Of a DNA stretch of 64,000 bases, positions 53,902 through 62,470 are shown piece by piece. The notes below the pieces were generated by a model. The model searched no databases. It worked only from the letters and a program-made list of their open reading frames with translations, and had not been told where the DNA came from. Position 1 is the stretch's first letter. Every line of letters starts with the position of its first letter. Source of the DNA: Paraburkholderia sp. D15 (GTDB lineage: Bacteria; Pseudomonadota; Gammaproteobacteria; Burkholderiales; Burkholderiaceae). Both the position numbers and the translations under genes were made by a program. The stretch covers positions 3,410,001 to 3,474,000 of the forward strand of contig NZ_CP110395.1 of the NCBI RefSeq assembly GCF_029910215.1, written 5' to 3'.

Positions 53902-55119
53902 CTCAAACATCAGGCTCGCGCAACTGCCGCCGAACCCGAACGACACCGACATCGCCGTGCCGATCCGCGCGTCGCGCGTGTCGCGCACGAGCGGCAGACC
54001 GGCCAGCTCCGGGTCCGGCGTCTCGATGCCCGCCGTTGCCGCGATAAAGCCATCGCGCATCATCAGCAACGTGTAGATCGCCTCATGCGCGCCGCACGCG
54101 CCGAGCGGATGCCCGGTCATGCCCTTGGTCGACGAAAACGCCGGCACGCCGCCGCTTTCGCCGAATACGTCCTTCATCGCGCGGAGTTCCTCGACGTCGC
54201 CGAGCGGCGTCGACGGCGCGTGCGCGTTGATGTAGTCCGGCCGCCTGCCCGCTTCGCCGAGCGCGCCGCGCATCGCGCGCGCGATCCCCACGGCGCGCGG
54301 CGCGACCATGCCCGCGCTGTCGGTGCAGTCGCCGTAGCCGGTCAGCTCGGCGTAAATACGCGCGCCCCGCGCGCGCGCATGATCGAGCGCTTCGAGCACC
54401 AGCACGCCGCCGCCTTCCGCGATCACGAAGCCGTCGCGCGCCGTGTCGTACGGTCGCGATGCACGCTGCGGCGTGTCGTTGAAGCCGCGCGACAGCGCGC
54501 CCATCGAATCGAACATCAGCGTCATGTTGTCGTGCAGCGATTCGCTGCCGCCCGCCAGCACGATCTGCTGACGGCCGGTCTGGATCAACTGCATCGCCTG
54601 ACCGATCGCGAGCGCCGACGTCGTGCAGGCCGACGACGGCGAATAGCTCACGCCTTCCACGCCGAACACCTGCGCGACGTTGGCCGACGCGGTGCTGCTC
54701 ATCGCGTGCGGCACGACATACGGCGGCACCTTGTCGACGCCTCGTCCGTTGGCGATCAGCATGGCCGCGTCGTAGCTCTGCATGTTGCCGACGCCCGAGC
54801 CGATCACCGCGCCCGTGCGCGGCGAACGCACCTGCGCCGCCGTCAGGCCGGCGTCGTCGATCGCCTTGCGCGTGGCGTGGCAGGCGAAGCGCGCGGTAGC
54901 GCCCATGAAGCGTTCGAGCTTGCGCTCGAACGGCGTCTCCCGCGCGACCGACGCCATGCCGGCGACCTGCGAGCCGAAGCCGCGCTCGCGCCACACGTCG
55001 ACGCGCTCAACCCGCGAGCGGCCCGAACGCAACGCGGCGGCCACCTCGTCGAGCGTATTGCCGAGGCACGAGACGATCCCCATGCCGGTCACGACGACCC
55101 GTTGCAGCGCACCGCTCAT
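53893..55119 (-). CDS. Beta-ketoacyl-ACP synthase (third ketosynthase of the polyene cluster)
   Basis: 408-residue FabF-type condensing enzyme. Nucleophile Cys lies in SSACTTSALA; His in INAHAPSTPLGD, where Ala-Pro replaces the usual Gly-Thr; Lys and His in TKGMTGHPLGACG. All triad residues are therefore present. The altered loop after the first His suggests a specialised partner or substrate. In characterised aryl-polyene systems one ketosynthase-like protein acts with another as a heterodimer; this or the next gene could be that partner. Its start overlaps the previous ketosynthase by ATGA. Confidence 0.9.
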   Translation of the reverse strand: MSGALQRVVVTGMGIVSCLGNTLDEVAAALRSGRSRVERVDVWRERGFGSQVAGMASVARETPFERKLERFMGATARFACHATRKAIDDAGLTAAQVRSPRTGAVIGSGVGNMQSYDAAMLIANGRGVDKVPPYVVPHAMSSTASANVAQVFGVEGVSYSPSSACTTSALAIGQAMQLIQTGRQQIVLAGGSESLHDNMTLMFDSMGALSRGFNDTPQRASRPYDTARDGFVIAEGGGVLVLEALDHARARGARIYAELTGYGDCTDSAGMVAPRAVGIARAMRGALGEAGRRPDYINAHAPSTPLGDVEELRAMKDVFGESGGVPAFSSTKGMTGHPLGACGAHEAIYTLLMMRDGFIAATAGIETPDPELAGLPLVRDTRDARIGTAMSVSFGFGGSCASLMFEAV

Positions 55120-56342
55120 CTAACGCGCCTGAAAATCAGCGACGTGTTGATGCCGCCGAACGCGAAGTTGTTGCTCATCACGTACTCGGCGTCGATCTCG
55201 CGCGCCGCGCCGACGATGTAGTCGAGCGGCGCGCAGGCCGGATCGACCTGGTTCAGGTTCAGCGTCGGCGCATACCAGTTGCGCTTCATCATCTCGATGG
55301 TCCACCACGCTTCGAGCGCGCCGCACGCGCCGAGCGTGTGGCCGACGTAGCTCTTCAGCGAGCTGATCGGCATGCGCTCGCCGAAGGTTTGCGCGGTCGC
55401 GTGGCTCTCGGCGATGTCGCCGCGATCCGTCGACGTGCCGTGCGCGTTCACGTACTGGATCGCACCGGCGGGCAATTGCGCGTCGCGCAGCGCGAGTTGC
55501 ATCGCGAGCGCCATGGTTTCGGCGGTCGGCTGCGTCATGTGCGCGCCGTCCGAGTTGCAGCCGAAGCCGACCACCTCCGCGTGAATCCGCGCGCCGCGCG
55601 CCACCGCGTGCTCATACTCCTCCAGCACCAGCGTGGCCGCGCCTTCGCCAACCACCAGGCCGTCGCGCGCGGCGTCGAACGGACGCGGCGTCAGATGCGG
55701 CTCGTCGTTGCGCGTGCTGGTCGCGTACAGCGTGTCGAACACGGCCACCGCCGGGCCCGACATCTCTTCCGCGCCGCCCGCCAGCATCAGCGTCTGCTTG
55801 CCGGTCTGGATCGCTTCGTACGCGTAGCCGATCGCCTGGCTGCCCGACGCGCACGCGCACGAGGTCGGAATGATCCGCCCTTTCAGATCCCAGAACAGGC
55901 CGACGTTGACCGCCGTGGTGTGCGGCATCATCTGCACGTAGCTGTTCGACGTGACGTCGCCCATCGAGCCGGTTTCGAGCATCGTGCCGAACGCGCGGAT
56001 CGGCTGCACCGAACCCGACGACGAACCGTACGCGACGCCCATGCGGCCGTCCTTGATGCTCGTGTCGTCGGCGAGGCCCGCATCGGCGAGCGCGAGTTCA
56101 CTCGCGCGCACCGAATACATCGAGACCAGCCCCATCGAACGGGTCTTCTTGCGCGGATAGTGCGCGGGCAGCTTGAACTCGGGCAGCGGACACGCGAGCC
56201 GCGTGTGCAGCGATTCGAAGTAATCCCACTCGGGCATCCGCCGCACTGCGTTCGTGCCGCTTTTCAGGCGCGTCTCGACCGCATCCCAGCTATCGCCGAA
56301 AGCGGTCACGCCCCCCATGCCGGTAATGACGACGCGTTTCAT
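55116..56342 (-). CDS. Beta-ketoacyl-ACP synthase (ApeR-like)
   Basis: 408-residue FabF-type ketosynthase. Cys in PTSCACASGSQA, His in VNAHGTSTDRGD, Lys-His in SLKSYVGHTLGACG: a complete Cys-His-His triad. It follows the ketoreductase gene with a TGATG overlap and precedes a third ketosynthase. In gene order it corresponds to ApeR of aryl-polyene clusters (ApeO-P-Q-R order: ketosynthase, dehydratase, ketoreductase, ketosynthase). It should elongate the polyene chain on an acyl carrier protein. Confidence 0.92.
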   Translation of the reverse strand: MKRVVITGMGGVTAFGDSWDAVETRLKSGTNAVRRMPEWDYFESLHTRLACPLPEFKLPAHYPRKKTRSMGLVSMYSVRASELALADAGLADDTSIKDGRMGVAYGSSSGSVQPIRAFGTMLETGSMGDVTSNSYVQMMPHTTAVNVGLFWDLKGRIIPTSCACASGSQAIGYAYEAIQTGKQTLMLAGGAEEMSGPAVAVFDTLYATSTRNDEPHLTPRPFDAARDGLVVGEGAATLVLEEYEHAVARGARIHAEVVGFGCNSDGAHMTQPTAETMALAMQLALRDAQLPAGAIQYVNAHGTSTDRGDIAESHATAQTFGERMPISSLKSYVGHTLGACGALEAWWTIEMMKRNWYAPTLNLNQVDPACAPLDYIVGAAREIDAEYVMSNNFAFGGINTSLIFRRVR

Positions 56343-57067
56343 CACACCATCCCACCGTTGACGCCGATCACCTGACGCGTGACGTACGAGGCCGCATCCG
56401 ACATCAGGAAGCTGACCACGGACGCCACCTCGGCAGGCTGGCCGACGCGGTTCATCGGCACCGTCTTCAATGCGTGTTCGAGTGGCAGCTCTTCGAGCAT
56501 GCCGGTCTCGATCAGCCCCGGCGCCACGCAGTTGACGGTGATGTTGCGCGTCGCCAGTTCGACGGCGAGCGCCTTGGTCGCGCCGATCAGGCCAGCCTTC
56601 GCCGCGCTGTAGTTGACCTGGCCGCGATTGCCCATCACGCCGGACACCGACGCGATCGTGACGATGCGGCCGCCCTTGCGGGCTCGCACCATCGGCATGG
56701 TGAGCGGATGCACGACGTTGTAGAACGAGTCGAGACCGGTTTCGATCACCACGTCCCAGTCTTCCTCGGTGAGCGCGGGAAACGCGGCGTCGCGGGTCAC
56801 GCCCGCGCTGCAGACGATGCCGTAGTACGGGCCGTGCGCGGCCACATCCGCTTCGAGCACTTCACGGCAGGCCGCCCGCTCGCGCACGTCGAACTGCAGC
56901 ACGCGCGCCGTGCCGCCCTGCGCGGCGATGCCCGTCGCAACCGCCTCGGCTTCGGTGCGTCCCGTGCGGCAATGCACGGAGACGGCGAAACCGTCGGCGG
57001 CCAACTTGTACGCAATCGCGCGGCCGATGCCGCGGCTTGCGCCGGTAACGAGAACACGCCGGCTCAT
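56342..57067 (-). CDS. 3-ketoacyl-ACP reductase (FabG-type, ApeQ-like)
   Basis: 241-residue short-chain dehydrogenase. NADPH-binding VTGASRGIGRAIA at residues 7-19, CSAGVTRDAAFPAL, catalytic Ser in IASVSGVMGNRGQ and the Tyr-x-x-x-Lys of VNYSAAKAG are all present; the C-terminus NGGMV is typical. It reduces the beta-keto group in each polyene extension cycle. Its ATG overlaps the dehydratase stop by ATGA. Confidence 0.94.
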   Translation of the reverse strand: MSRRVLVTGASRGIGRAIAYKLAADGFAVSVHCRTGRTEAEAVATGIAAQGGTARVLQFDVRERAACREVLEADVAAHGPYYGIVCSAGVTRDAAFPALTEEDWDVVIETGLDSFYNVVHPLTMPMVRARKGGRIVTIASVSGVMGNRGQVNYSAAKAGLIGATKALAVELATRNITVNCVAPGLIETGMLEELPLEHALKTVPMNRVGQPAEVASVVSFLMSDAASYVTRQVIGVNGGMV

Positions 57068-57585
57068 GAACTGAAACTCCCTTCGATGAATGACTGAAAA
57101 TCGGGCGGTTGAAAGACCTTGATGACGGCCTCGGCGCACTGCCCGTCGCCGTGATGGATCGTGCACTCGTACGCGCCGTGGCCTTCTTCGCTGCGCAGCA
57201 GTTCGACGATGCGGATCGCGAGCCGCGCGCCGCCGGCGAACGCCGGTTGCAGCGCCTTGTAGCTGCGCGAGCCGAGCAGCACGCCGGGACGCGCGCGGCC
57301 GCCGCCGCGCATGGCCAGCAACGCGACGTGCGCGGCGATCGCCTGCGCCATCAGTTCGATGCCGATCCACGCGGGCATCGCACCGTCGGCGTCCGCGTAC
57401 CACGCGCTGGCGTCGACGGTGGCGCGCGCGGTCAGCGTGTCTTCGTCGAACGCATCGACCCCGTCGATCAGCAGCATGGTGCCGCGATGCGGGATGATCG
57501 CCTCGATCGGCTGTTGCAGCAGTTGTGCGTGCGTAAGAGGCAAGATGAGAGGCGAAGTGAGCGATGAAGTGAGTGGCGTGTTCAT
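57064..57585 (-). CDS. Hotdog-fold 3-hydroxyacyl-ACP dehydratase (ApeP-like)
   Basis: 173-residue dehydratase. The FabZ/ApeP-type catalytic His lies in IEAIIPHRGTMLLIDGV (about residue 33); PAWIGIELMAQAIAAHVAL carries the paired Glu region of the central hotdog helix. LGSRSYKALQPAFAGG follows. It would generate the conjugated double bonds. The first 18 residues are Leu/Thr/Ser repeats encoded by a 12-bp-period array (57540-57575), so the native start may be later than 57585, although this ATG lies 7 bp after the preceding ketosynthase stop. Confidence 0.88.
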   Translation of the reverse strand: MNTPLTSSLTSPLILPLTHAQLLQQPIEAIIPHRGTMLLIDGVDAFDEDTLTARATVDASAWYADADGAMPAWIGIELMAQAIAAHVALLAMRGGGRARPGVLLGSRSYKALQPAFAGGARLAIRIVELLRSEEGHGAYECTIHHGDGQCAEAVIKVFQPPDFQSFIEGSFSS

Positions 57586-57592
57586 CCGAGCA

Positions 57593-58777
57593 TCACCGGG
57601 CGAGGATCAGGCTGACATTGCTGCCGCCGAACGCGAACGAATTGCTCATCGCGTACTGTGACGCCGCGCCGCGCGGCAGAAAGCGTTCGCTGTCGACCAG
57701 ATCCAGCGCGGGCAACGCCGGGTCGGCCTCGCCGTCCCAGACGTGACGCGGCAACGGCACGCCGTCGCGCGCCAGCGTCAGCCACGCGAAACCCAGTTCG
57801 GTCGCGCCCGCCGCGCCGAGCTGGTGACCGGTCAACGGCTTGGTGCCGCTCGCCGCGACGCCGTCCGGGAACACGCGCGCCATCAGGCCCGCTTCCATCT
57901 CGTCGTTCTTGCGCGTGGCGGTGGCATGCAGGTTCACGTAACCGATCGCCGAGGACGGCACGCCCGCATCGGCGAGCGCCTCGCGCAGCGCGAGTTCGCC
58001 GCCCACGCCCTGCGGGTCGGGCGCCGAAATATGATGCGCGTCGCTCGACTCGCCCACGCCCGCGAGGCGCACGGCCGCTTCGTCGCGGCTCATCAGGAAC
58101 ACCGCCGCGCCCTCGCCGACGTTGATCCCGCAGCGATTGCGGCTCATCGGATTGGTACGCACCGTGCTGGTCGATTCGAGCGATGCGAAACCCTGCACCG
58201 TCAACTCGCACAGCGAATCGACGCCGCCCACCACCACCGCGTCGCACAGCTGCAATTGCAGCAGACGCCGCGCCGACGCGAAGGCTTTCGCGCTCGACGT
58301 GCACGCGGTCGAGATCGTGAACGCCGGCCCGTGCACGCCGAGCGCGGCGGCGGCGAACGGCGCGGCGGTGCCGATTTCCATCTGCCGGTAGTTGAAGTTG
58401 GCGGGCAGATTGCCCGCTTGCGCCTGATAGACGAACGCGGCTTCGGCCGCTTCGATGCCCGACGTGCTGGTGCCGAGCACCACGCCGATCCGGTGCGCGC
58501 CGTAGCGGGCGCGGGCGGCCTCGACAGCCGGCGCGATCTGCGTGAGCGCGGCCAGCAGCAGGCGGTTGTTGCGGCAGTCGTAACGGGCCAGTCCGGCGGC
58601 CGGTGCGAGATCGAGCGGCGCCAGCACGCTACCGACGAAGGCCTCGCCGATCCCCGTGTGCGCGCTGGCCATGCCGGGCGCTTGCGCGGCGGCGAGCGCC
58701 GGCACGATCTGTCCGAGGTCGCTGCCGAGCGCGTTGATCATGCCGAGGGCATGCAGATAAACCGATGGCGCTTTCAT
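57593..58777 (-). CDS. Beta-ketoacyl-ACP synthase (ApeO-like)
   Basis: 394-residue ketosynthase. Cys in STACTSSAKAFASA, His in VNLHATATRKND, Lys-His in SGTKPLTGHQLGAAG. The short form and the NRCGINVGEGAAVFLM segment match the ketosynthase that precedes ApeP in aryl-polyene clusters. A strong ribosome-binding site, GGAGGG, precedes the ATG at 58777, which overlaps the MMPL exporter stop by ATGA. Likely the main chain-elongating enzyme with ApeP and ApeQ. Confidence 0.92.
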   Translation of the reverse strand: MKAPSVYLHALGMINALGSDLGQIVPALAAAQAPGMASAHTGIGEAFVGSVLAPLDLAPAAGLARYDCRNNRLLLAALTQIAPAVEAARARYGAHRIGVVLGTSTSGIEAAEAAFVYQAQAGNLPANFNYRQMEIGTAAPFAAAALGVHGPAFTISTACTSSAKAFASARRLLQLQLCDAVVVGGVDSLCELTVQGFASLESTSTVRTNPMSRNRCGINVGEGAAVFLMSRDEAAVRLAGVGESSDAHHISAPDPQGVGGELALREALADAGVPSSAIGYVNLHATATRKNDEMEAGLMARVFPDGVAASGTKPLTGHQLGAAGATELGFAWLTLARDGVPLPRHVWDGEADPALPALDLVDSERFLPRGAASQYAMSNSFAFGGSNVSLILAR

Positions 58778-61320
58778 GCGACCCTCCTTGATTCCGATGG
58801 CATGCCGATCGGCGCGAGCAGCACCGAGACGAGAATGCCTAGCGCGAGCGTCGCGCCAAAACTTTTCAATGCGGGCATCGCGCTCATGCCGAGCATGCCG
58901 AACGACAGCAAGGTGGTGGCCGCCGACAGCAGCACGCCGGTCCACACCGCGCCGAGATCGGCCTCCGCGCGCAGACAGCCTTCGCGCAGAAATACCGCGT
59001 AGTTTGCGCCGACGCCGAGCACCAGCATCAGCGCGAGCCAGTTGAACAGATTGAGCGGCACGCGGGCATAGCCGAACACGGCGAGCGTCACGCCGACGGC
59101 GAGCAGCACCGGCAGCGTGACCGCGATGCCGCCGCGCAAACGCTCGCCGACGCGAGTGAGCAGTGCGATGCGTTCGTTCGACGTATCGGCGTCGGCGGCG
59201 GCGGCGGCGGCGGCGGCGGCGTTAGTTATGTCGGCGGCGCTCGTCGCGCGCACGCTTTTCGGCGCATAGCGCCACATCAGCAGAACGAGCACCAGCGCGA
59301 GCGCGCCGCCGAGCCACCAACCGCTATCCACGCGATATTCGCCGAACAGCTTCGACACGCTCGCCGCCTTGTCGACGAACGCCACGCCCGGCAACGCCTG
59401 CGCGATCGCGATCAGCGCCGCTTCGTTCTTCGGCGTCACGCCTTGCGGAATCACCACGGCGGCGTAGGCCTTCGTGCTCGCCTCGACTTCGCCGAGCCAC
59501 AGATGTTTATACGGCTGCGACCACGGCACGGCGAGCCACATGTCCACCGTCAACGGCGATTGCGGCTGCGCATACGCGGCGATCCACGCGTCGGCGACGG
59601 CGTCCTTGAAGCCGGCCTGCAGCAGCGTCGCGCGCAAGGCGGCGGGGTTGGCGAACACCTCGCGCGCCAGCAACGCGCGGTCTTCGCTCTGACGCTTCGC
59701 GGACGGCACGAACTGGGCGATCGACTGATAGCTGCCGACCTGATCGCGCGTGCCGTTCAACGCGTCGAGCCGCGCGCCGAGCGCTTCCGCGCGCTCCAGC
59801 ACCACCTCGGGCGACGCGCCGCGCACGACGAAGAACTGCGCGCTGTTATCCACGCCGACCGCATCGCGCACCTTGTCCTCCTGCGCGACGAGCGATGCAT
59901 CGCGCTGGATCAGCAGATGGATGTCGTCGTCGCTGGTCAGACGCAGCCAGCCCGGCACCGCGATAACCAGAAGCAGCGCCGCGACGATCCATGCGCGCCG
60001 TCCGCCGATGGTCCGTTGCCACACGCTCAGCACACGCGCGGCGCCCGCGAACAGACGCCGCTGGCTGCGCTTCGGCGCGCGCGTGAGCAGCGCGGGCAGC
60101 AGCCACAACACGGACGCGTAAGCGGTCGTGATGCCCGCCATCGCGAAGCACGCGATCTGCTTGAGCGCCGGGAACGGCACCCACGTGAGGATCGCGTAGC
60201 CGAGCAGGCTGGTGGCCAGCGCGACCGTCAGCGCGGGACGCACCGCGCGCGCGCCGCGCCGCGCGTCCCAGTCGCGGCCCGCGCCGAGATAGACCACGAA
60301 GTACTGGATCGAATAGTCGACCGCCTCGCCGATCAGGCTCGCGCCGAACACCAGCGTCAGCAGGTGCAGCTTGCCGAACACCAGCATCGTCACCGCCAGC
60401 GCGCAGACGATGCCGAGCGCCGTCGACACGAAGCCGAGCAGCAGCAGACGCGGCGAGCGGAACACCCACAGCATCAGCAGCGCGATCCCGCACAGCGACG
60501 CGACGCCGATCAGATGCACCTCGTGCTCGGACGCGCTGCGCGCCGATTCGGCGTAGAACACCGCGCCAGTCCGCGCAACCGATACGTCGGGAAAGGTTTG
60601 CTGCAGTTGCTGCTCGCCCTGGGCGAGCGCGTCGAGGACCGCGTGCTGGGTTTTGGTTTCGTACGCGGAGCCCGGCAAGGTCGCGACGATCAGCACGCTC
60701 GTCGACTCGCCGCGATGCGCGACCAGCAGGTTGTCTTCGAGTTCGAGATTCGAGGTGGCGAGCGGCAGGCCGCCGAGCCAATGTTCGAGCCAGCCGAACG
60801 GATCGTCGGCGAGTTGGGTCGTCAGGCCGCCGTGGATCGGGCTGTAGAGGCGCTGCGCGAGCGCGTCGTGCAGCGTGCCGGATGGCGCGCCGCCTGGTCC
60901 GTCGTTCGCCGATAGGGCCGCGCGGTCGGCCGGGCTCAGCAAACCGAACCGGTACGGCAGATACAACGCGGTGATACGCGACAGGTCGAAGGGCGGCAAT
61001 TCGGCCGTCACCGAGCCGAACGCCCCGCTCTTTTGCAGCGACGCACCGAGCAGTTTCGCCGCGGCTTTCGCATGCGTGTCGTCGTGGCTGGTGACGAGAA
61101 ACACCGTGCGATCGCCAAGCGCGCTCGCGAGCGTATCGACCGCCTGTTCGGCGACCGGGTCCGCCTCGGTGGCGGGCAGCAGCGCGAGCACATTGGTCTG
61201 CAACGGCGACGGTCCGGCGAAACGCCAGCCGCAGTACAGCGCCGCGCACAGCGCGAGCAGCAGCCACGCGGCGCGCATGCCCCACGCGTGTTTCGCGGAC
61301 CGCTGTTGCAGCACGTCCAT
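58774..61320 (-). CDS. MMPL/RND-superfamily exporter of the polyene cluster
   Basis: 848-residue inner-membrane transporter with the two-fold MMPL architecture: one N-terminal helix, a large periplasmic domain (about 40-245), five helices with LTLVFGASLIGEAVDYSIQY, a second helix, a second periplasmic domain (about 430-620) and five helices with NLFNWLALMLVLGVGANYAVF. Such proteins in aryl-polyene and xanthomonadin clusters move the polyene lipid towards the outer membrane. A run of nine alanines from a GGC trinucleotide repeat lies in the cytoplasmic loop near residue 705. Its ATG overlaps the LolA-like stop by one base. Confidence 0.93.
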   Translation of the reverse strand: MDVLQQRSAKHAWGMRAAWLLLALCAALYCGWRFAGPSPLQTNVLALLPATEADPVAEQAVDTLASALGDRTVFLVTSHDDTHAKAAAKLLGASLQKSGAFGSVTAELPPFDLSRITALYLPYRFGLLSPADRAALSANDGPGGAPSGTLHDALAQRLYSPIHGGLTTQLADDPFGWLEHWLGGLPLATSNLELEDNLLVAHRGESTSVLIVATLPGSAYETKTQHAVLDALAQGEQQLQQTFPDVSVARTGAVFYAESARSASEHEVHLIGVASLCGIALLMLWVFRSPRLLLLGFVSTALGIVCALAVTMLVFGKLHLLTLVFGASLIGEAVDYSIQYFVVYLGAGRDWDARRGARAVRPALTVALATSLLGYAILTWVPFPALKQIACFAMAGITTAYASVLWLLPALLTRAPKRSQRRLFAGAARVLSVWQRTIGGRRAWIVAALLLVIAVPGWLRLTSDDDIHLLIQRDASLVAQEDKVRDAVGVDNSAQFFVVRGASPEVVLERAEALGARLDALNGTRDQVGSYQSIAQFVPSAKRQSEDRALLAREVFANPAALRATLLQAGFKDAVADAWIAAYAQPQSPLTVDMWLAVPWSQPYKHLWLGEVEASTKAYAAVVIPQGVTPKNEAALIAIAQALPGVAFVDKAASVSKLFGEYRVDSGWWLGGALALVLVLLMWRYAPKSVRATSAADITNAAAAAAAAADADTSNERIALLTRVGERLRGGIAVTLPVLLAVGVTLAVFGYARVPLNLFNWLALMLVLGVGANYAVFLREGCLRAEADLGAVWTGVLLSAATTLLSFGMLGMSAMPALKSFGATLALGILVSVLLAPIGMPSESRRVA
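59193..59221. repeat. GGC trinucleotide microsatellite
   Basis: About nine uninterrupted GGC units lie inside the MMPL exporter gene and encode a polyalanine run in a loop; length changes would stay in frame. Confidence 0.9.
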
Positions 61321-62042
61321 CAAGGCGCTCCGAGCAGAGCGCGCTCGGCCGGCGTGAGTTCGGAAACCGCCGCGCTCTTCGCGAAGTCGAGCTTCGTCAC
61401 GTCGCCGCTCGCCAGCGTGATGCGCAGGCTTTGCAGATAGTCGCCGCCGCTCATCTCCAGGCCCTTGATCGACTGCGCGATCTGCGGCTGGTTGGGCGTG
61501 AGGCGCATGCGCCACTGCGCGGCGCTGCCTTCGGCCTGCACGTCGAACTGCGAGTACAGCGCGGACAGATCGCCGCCGAGCATCGCGCGCATCATCTTCG
61601 ATACCTGCGCGACGCCGCGCGCACCCTGGGCGCCGTGCGAGTTCACGCGATGACCGGTCGCGTCGACTTCCGTCACGCCCGCGTCGGTGATCACATAAGT
61701 GGCTTTGTACGGCGTGTCGATCTGCCAGATCACGCCGCGTTCGCGATAGAACAGCAGCGAGCCCGTGCTGACGAGCGGCTGCTTCATCGCCGCGAGCGTC
61801 TGCGTCTGCGTGAATTGCGCGCGCACGCCCCTGGCCTGTGCGAGATGCGCGGCGATCTGCGAGACGAGCGCGGGGTTGCCCGCTGTCGACGACGGCGTTG
61901 CGTGCGCGGCCTGCGCGGCTGGCGGCGCTTCCCCAGTCTGCGCCGCCGCTGCCATCGCGGACACCGGCCACGCGACGCCAGCCTGCACGCCCAGCGCCGC
62001 CAGCACGATCGCACCGCTACGCGTCACCCTGCGCAAGCTCAT
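61320..62042 (-). CDS. LolA-like outer-membrane lipid/lipoprotein carrier
   Basis: 240-residue periplasmic protein. A signal peptide (about residues 1-32, ending VSAMAAA) and an Ala/Pro-rich linker precede a LolA-type incomplete beta barrel with GVRAQFTQTQTLAAMKQPLVSTG, FYRERGVIWQIDTPY and MRLTPNQPQIAQSIKGLEM. Cluster-specific LolA homologues accompany the MMPL exporter in aryl-polyene gene clusters and are thought to ferry the product or a lipoprotein across the periplasm. It overlaps the thioesterase gene by ATGA. Confidence 0.9.
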   Translation of the reverse strand: MSLRRVTRSGAIVLAALGVQAGVAWPVSAMAAAAQTGEAPPAAQAAHATPSSTAGNPALVSQIAAHLAQARGVRAQFTQTQTLAAMKQPLVSTGSLLFYRERGVIWQIDTPYKATYVITDAGVTEVDATGHRVNSHGAQGARGVAQVSKMMRAMLGGDLSALYSQFDVQAEGSAAQWRMRLTPNQPQIAQSIKGLEMSGGDYLQSLRITLASGDVTKLDFAKSAAVSELTPAERALLGAP

Positions 62043-62470
62043 TGCCCCCATACGCGCTCCAGCTTGTCGAACACCACGGGCGGCGACACGAACTGCAATT
62101 CCTGGGTGGCCGCCTCGACCGCGACCTGGATCGTGAAGCCTTTCGTCAGACGCGTGCCCGACGCGCAATCGACGATTTCATAGCCTATTTTCAGGCGGTT
62201 TTCGTATTCGAGCAGTTGCGTGCGCACTTCGATCTGCTGACCGTAGGTAGCCGGCCGCACGTACTTCAGATGCGCCTCGACGATCGGCCACAAATAGCCG
62301 GACGCCTGCATCTCGCGATAGTCGTAATCGAAGGTGCGCAGCAGCGCCGCGCGGCCGATCTCGAAGTACTTCAGATAGTGGCCGTGCCAGCACACGTTCA
62401 TCGCGTCGACGTCGTGGAACGGCACTTCGACCAACGCGCTCGCGCTCGGCAGCTTGCGGGCTTCGCTCAT
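62039..62470 (-). CDS. Hotdog acyl-CoA/acyl-ACP thioesterase (YbgC/4-hydroxybenzoyl-CoA type)
   Basis: 143-residue thioesterase. The 4HBT signature VPFHDVDAMNVCWHGHYLKYFE contains the catalytic Asp, and YVRPATYGQQIEVRTQLLEYENRLKIGYEI forms the central strands (both given as position guides, about residues 16-37 and 72-101). It would release or edit acyl chains during polyene synthesis. The ATG at 62470 overlaps the ammonia-lyase stop by ATGA. Confidence 0.9.
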   Translation of the reverse strand: MSEARKLPSASALVEVPFHDVDAMNVCWHGHYLKYFEIGRAALLRTFDYDYREMQASGYLWPIVEAHLKYVRPATYGQQIEVRTQLLEYENRLKIGYEIVDCASGTRLTKGFTIQVAVEAATQELQFVSPPVVFDKLERVWGQ

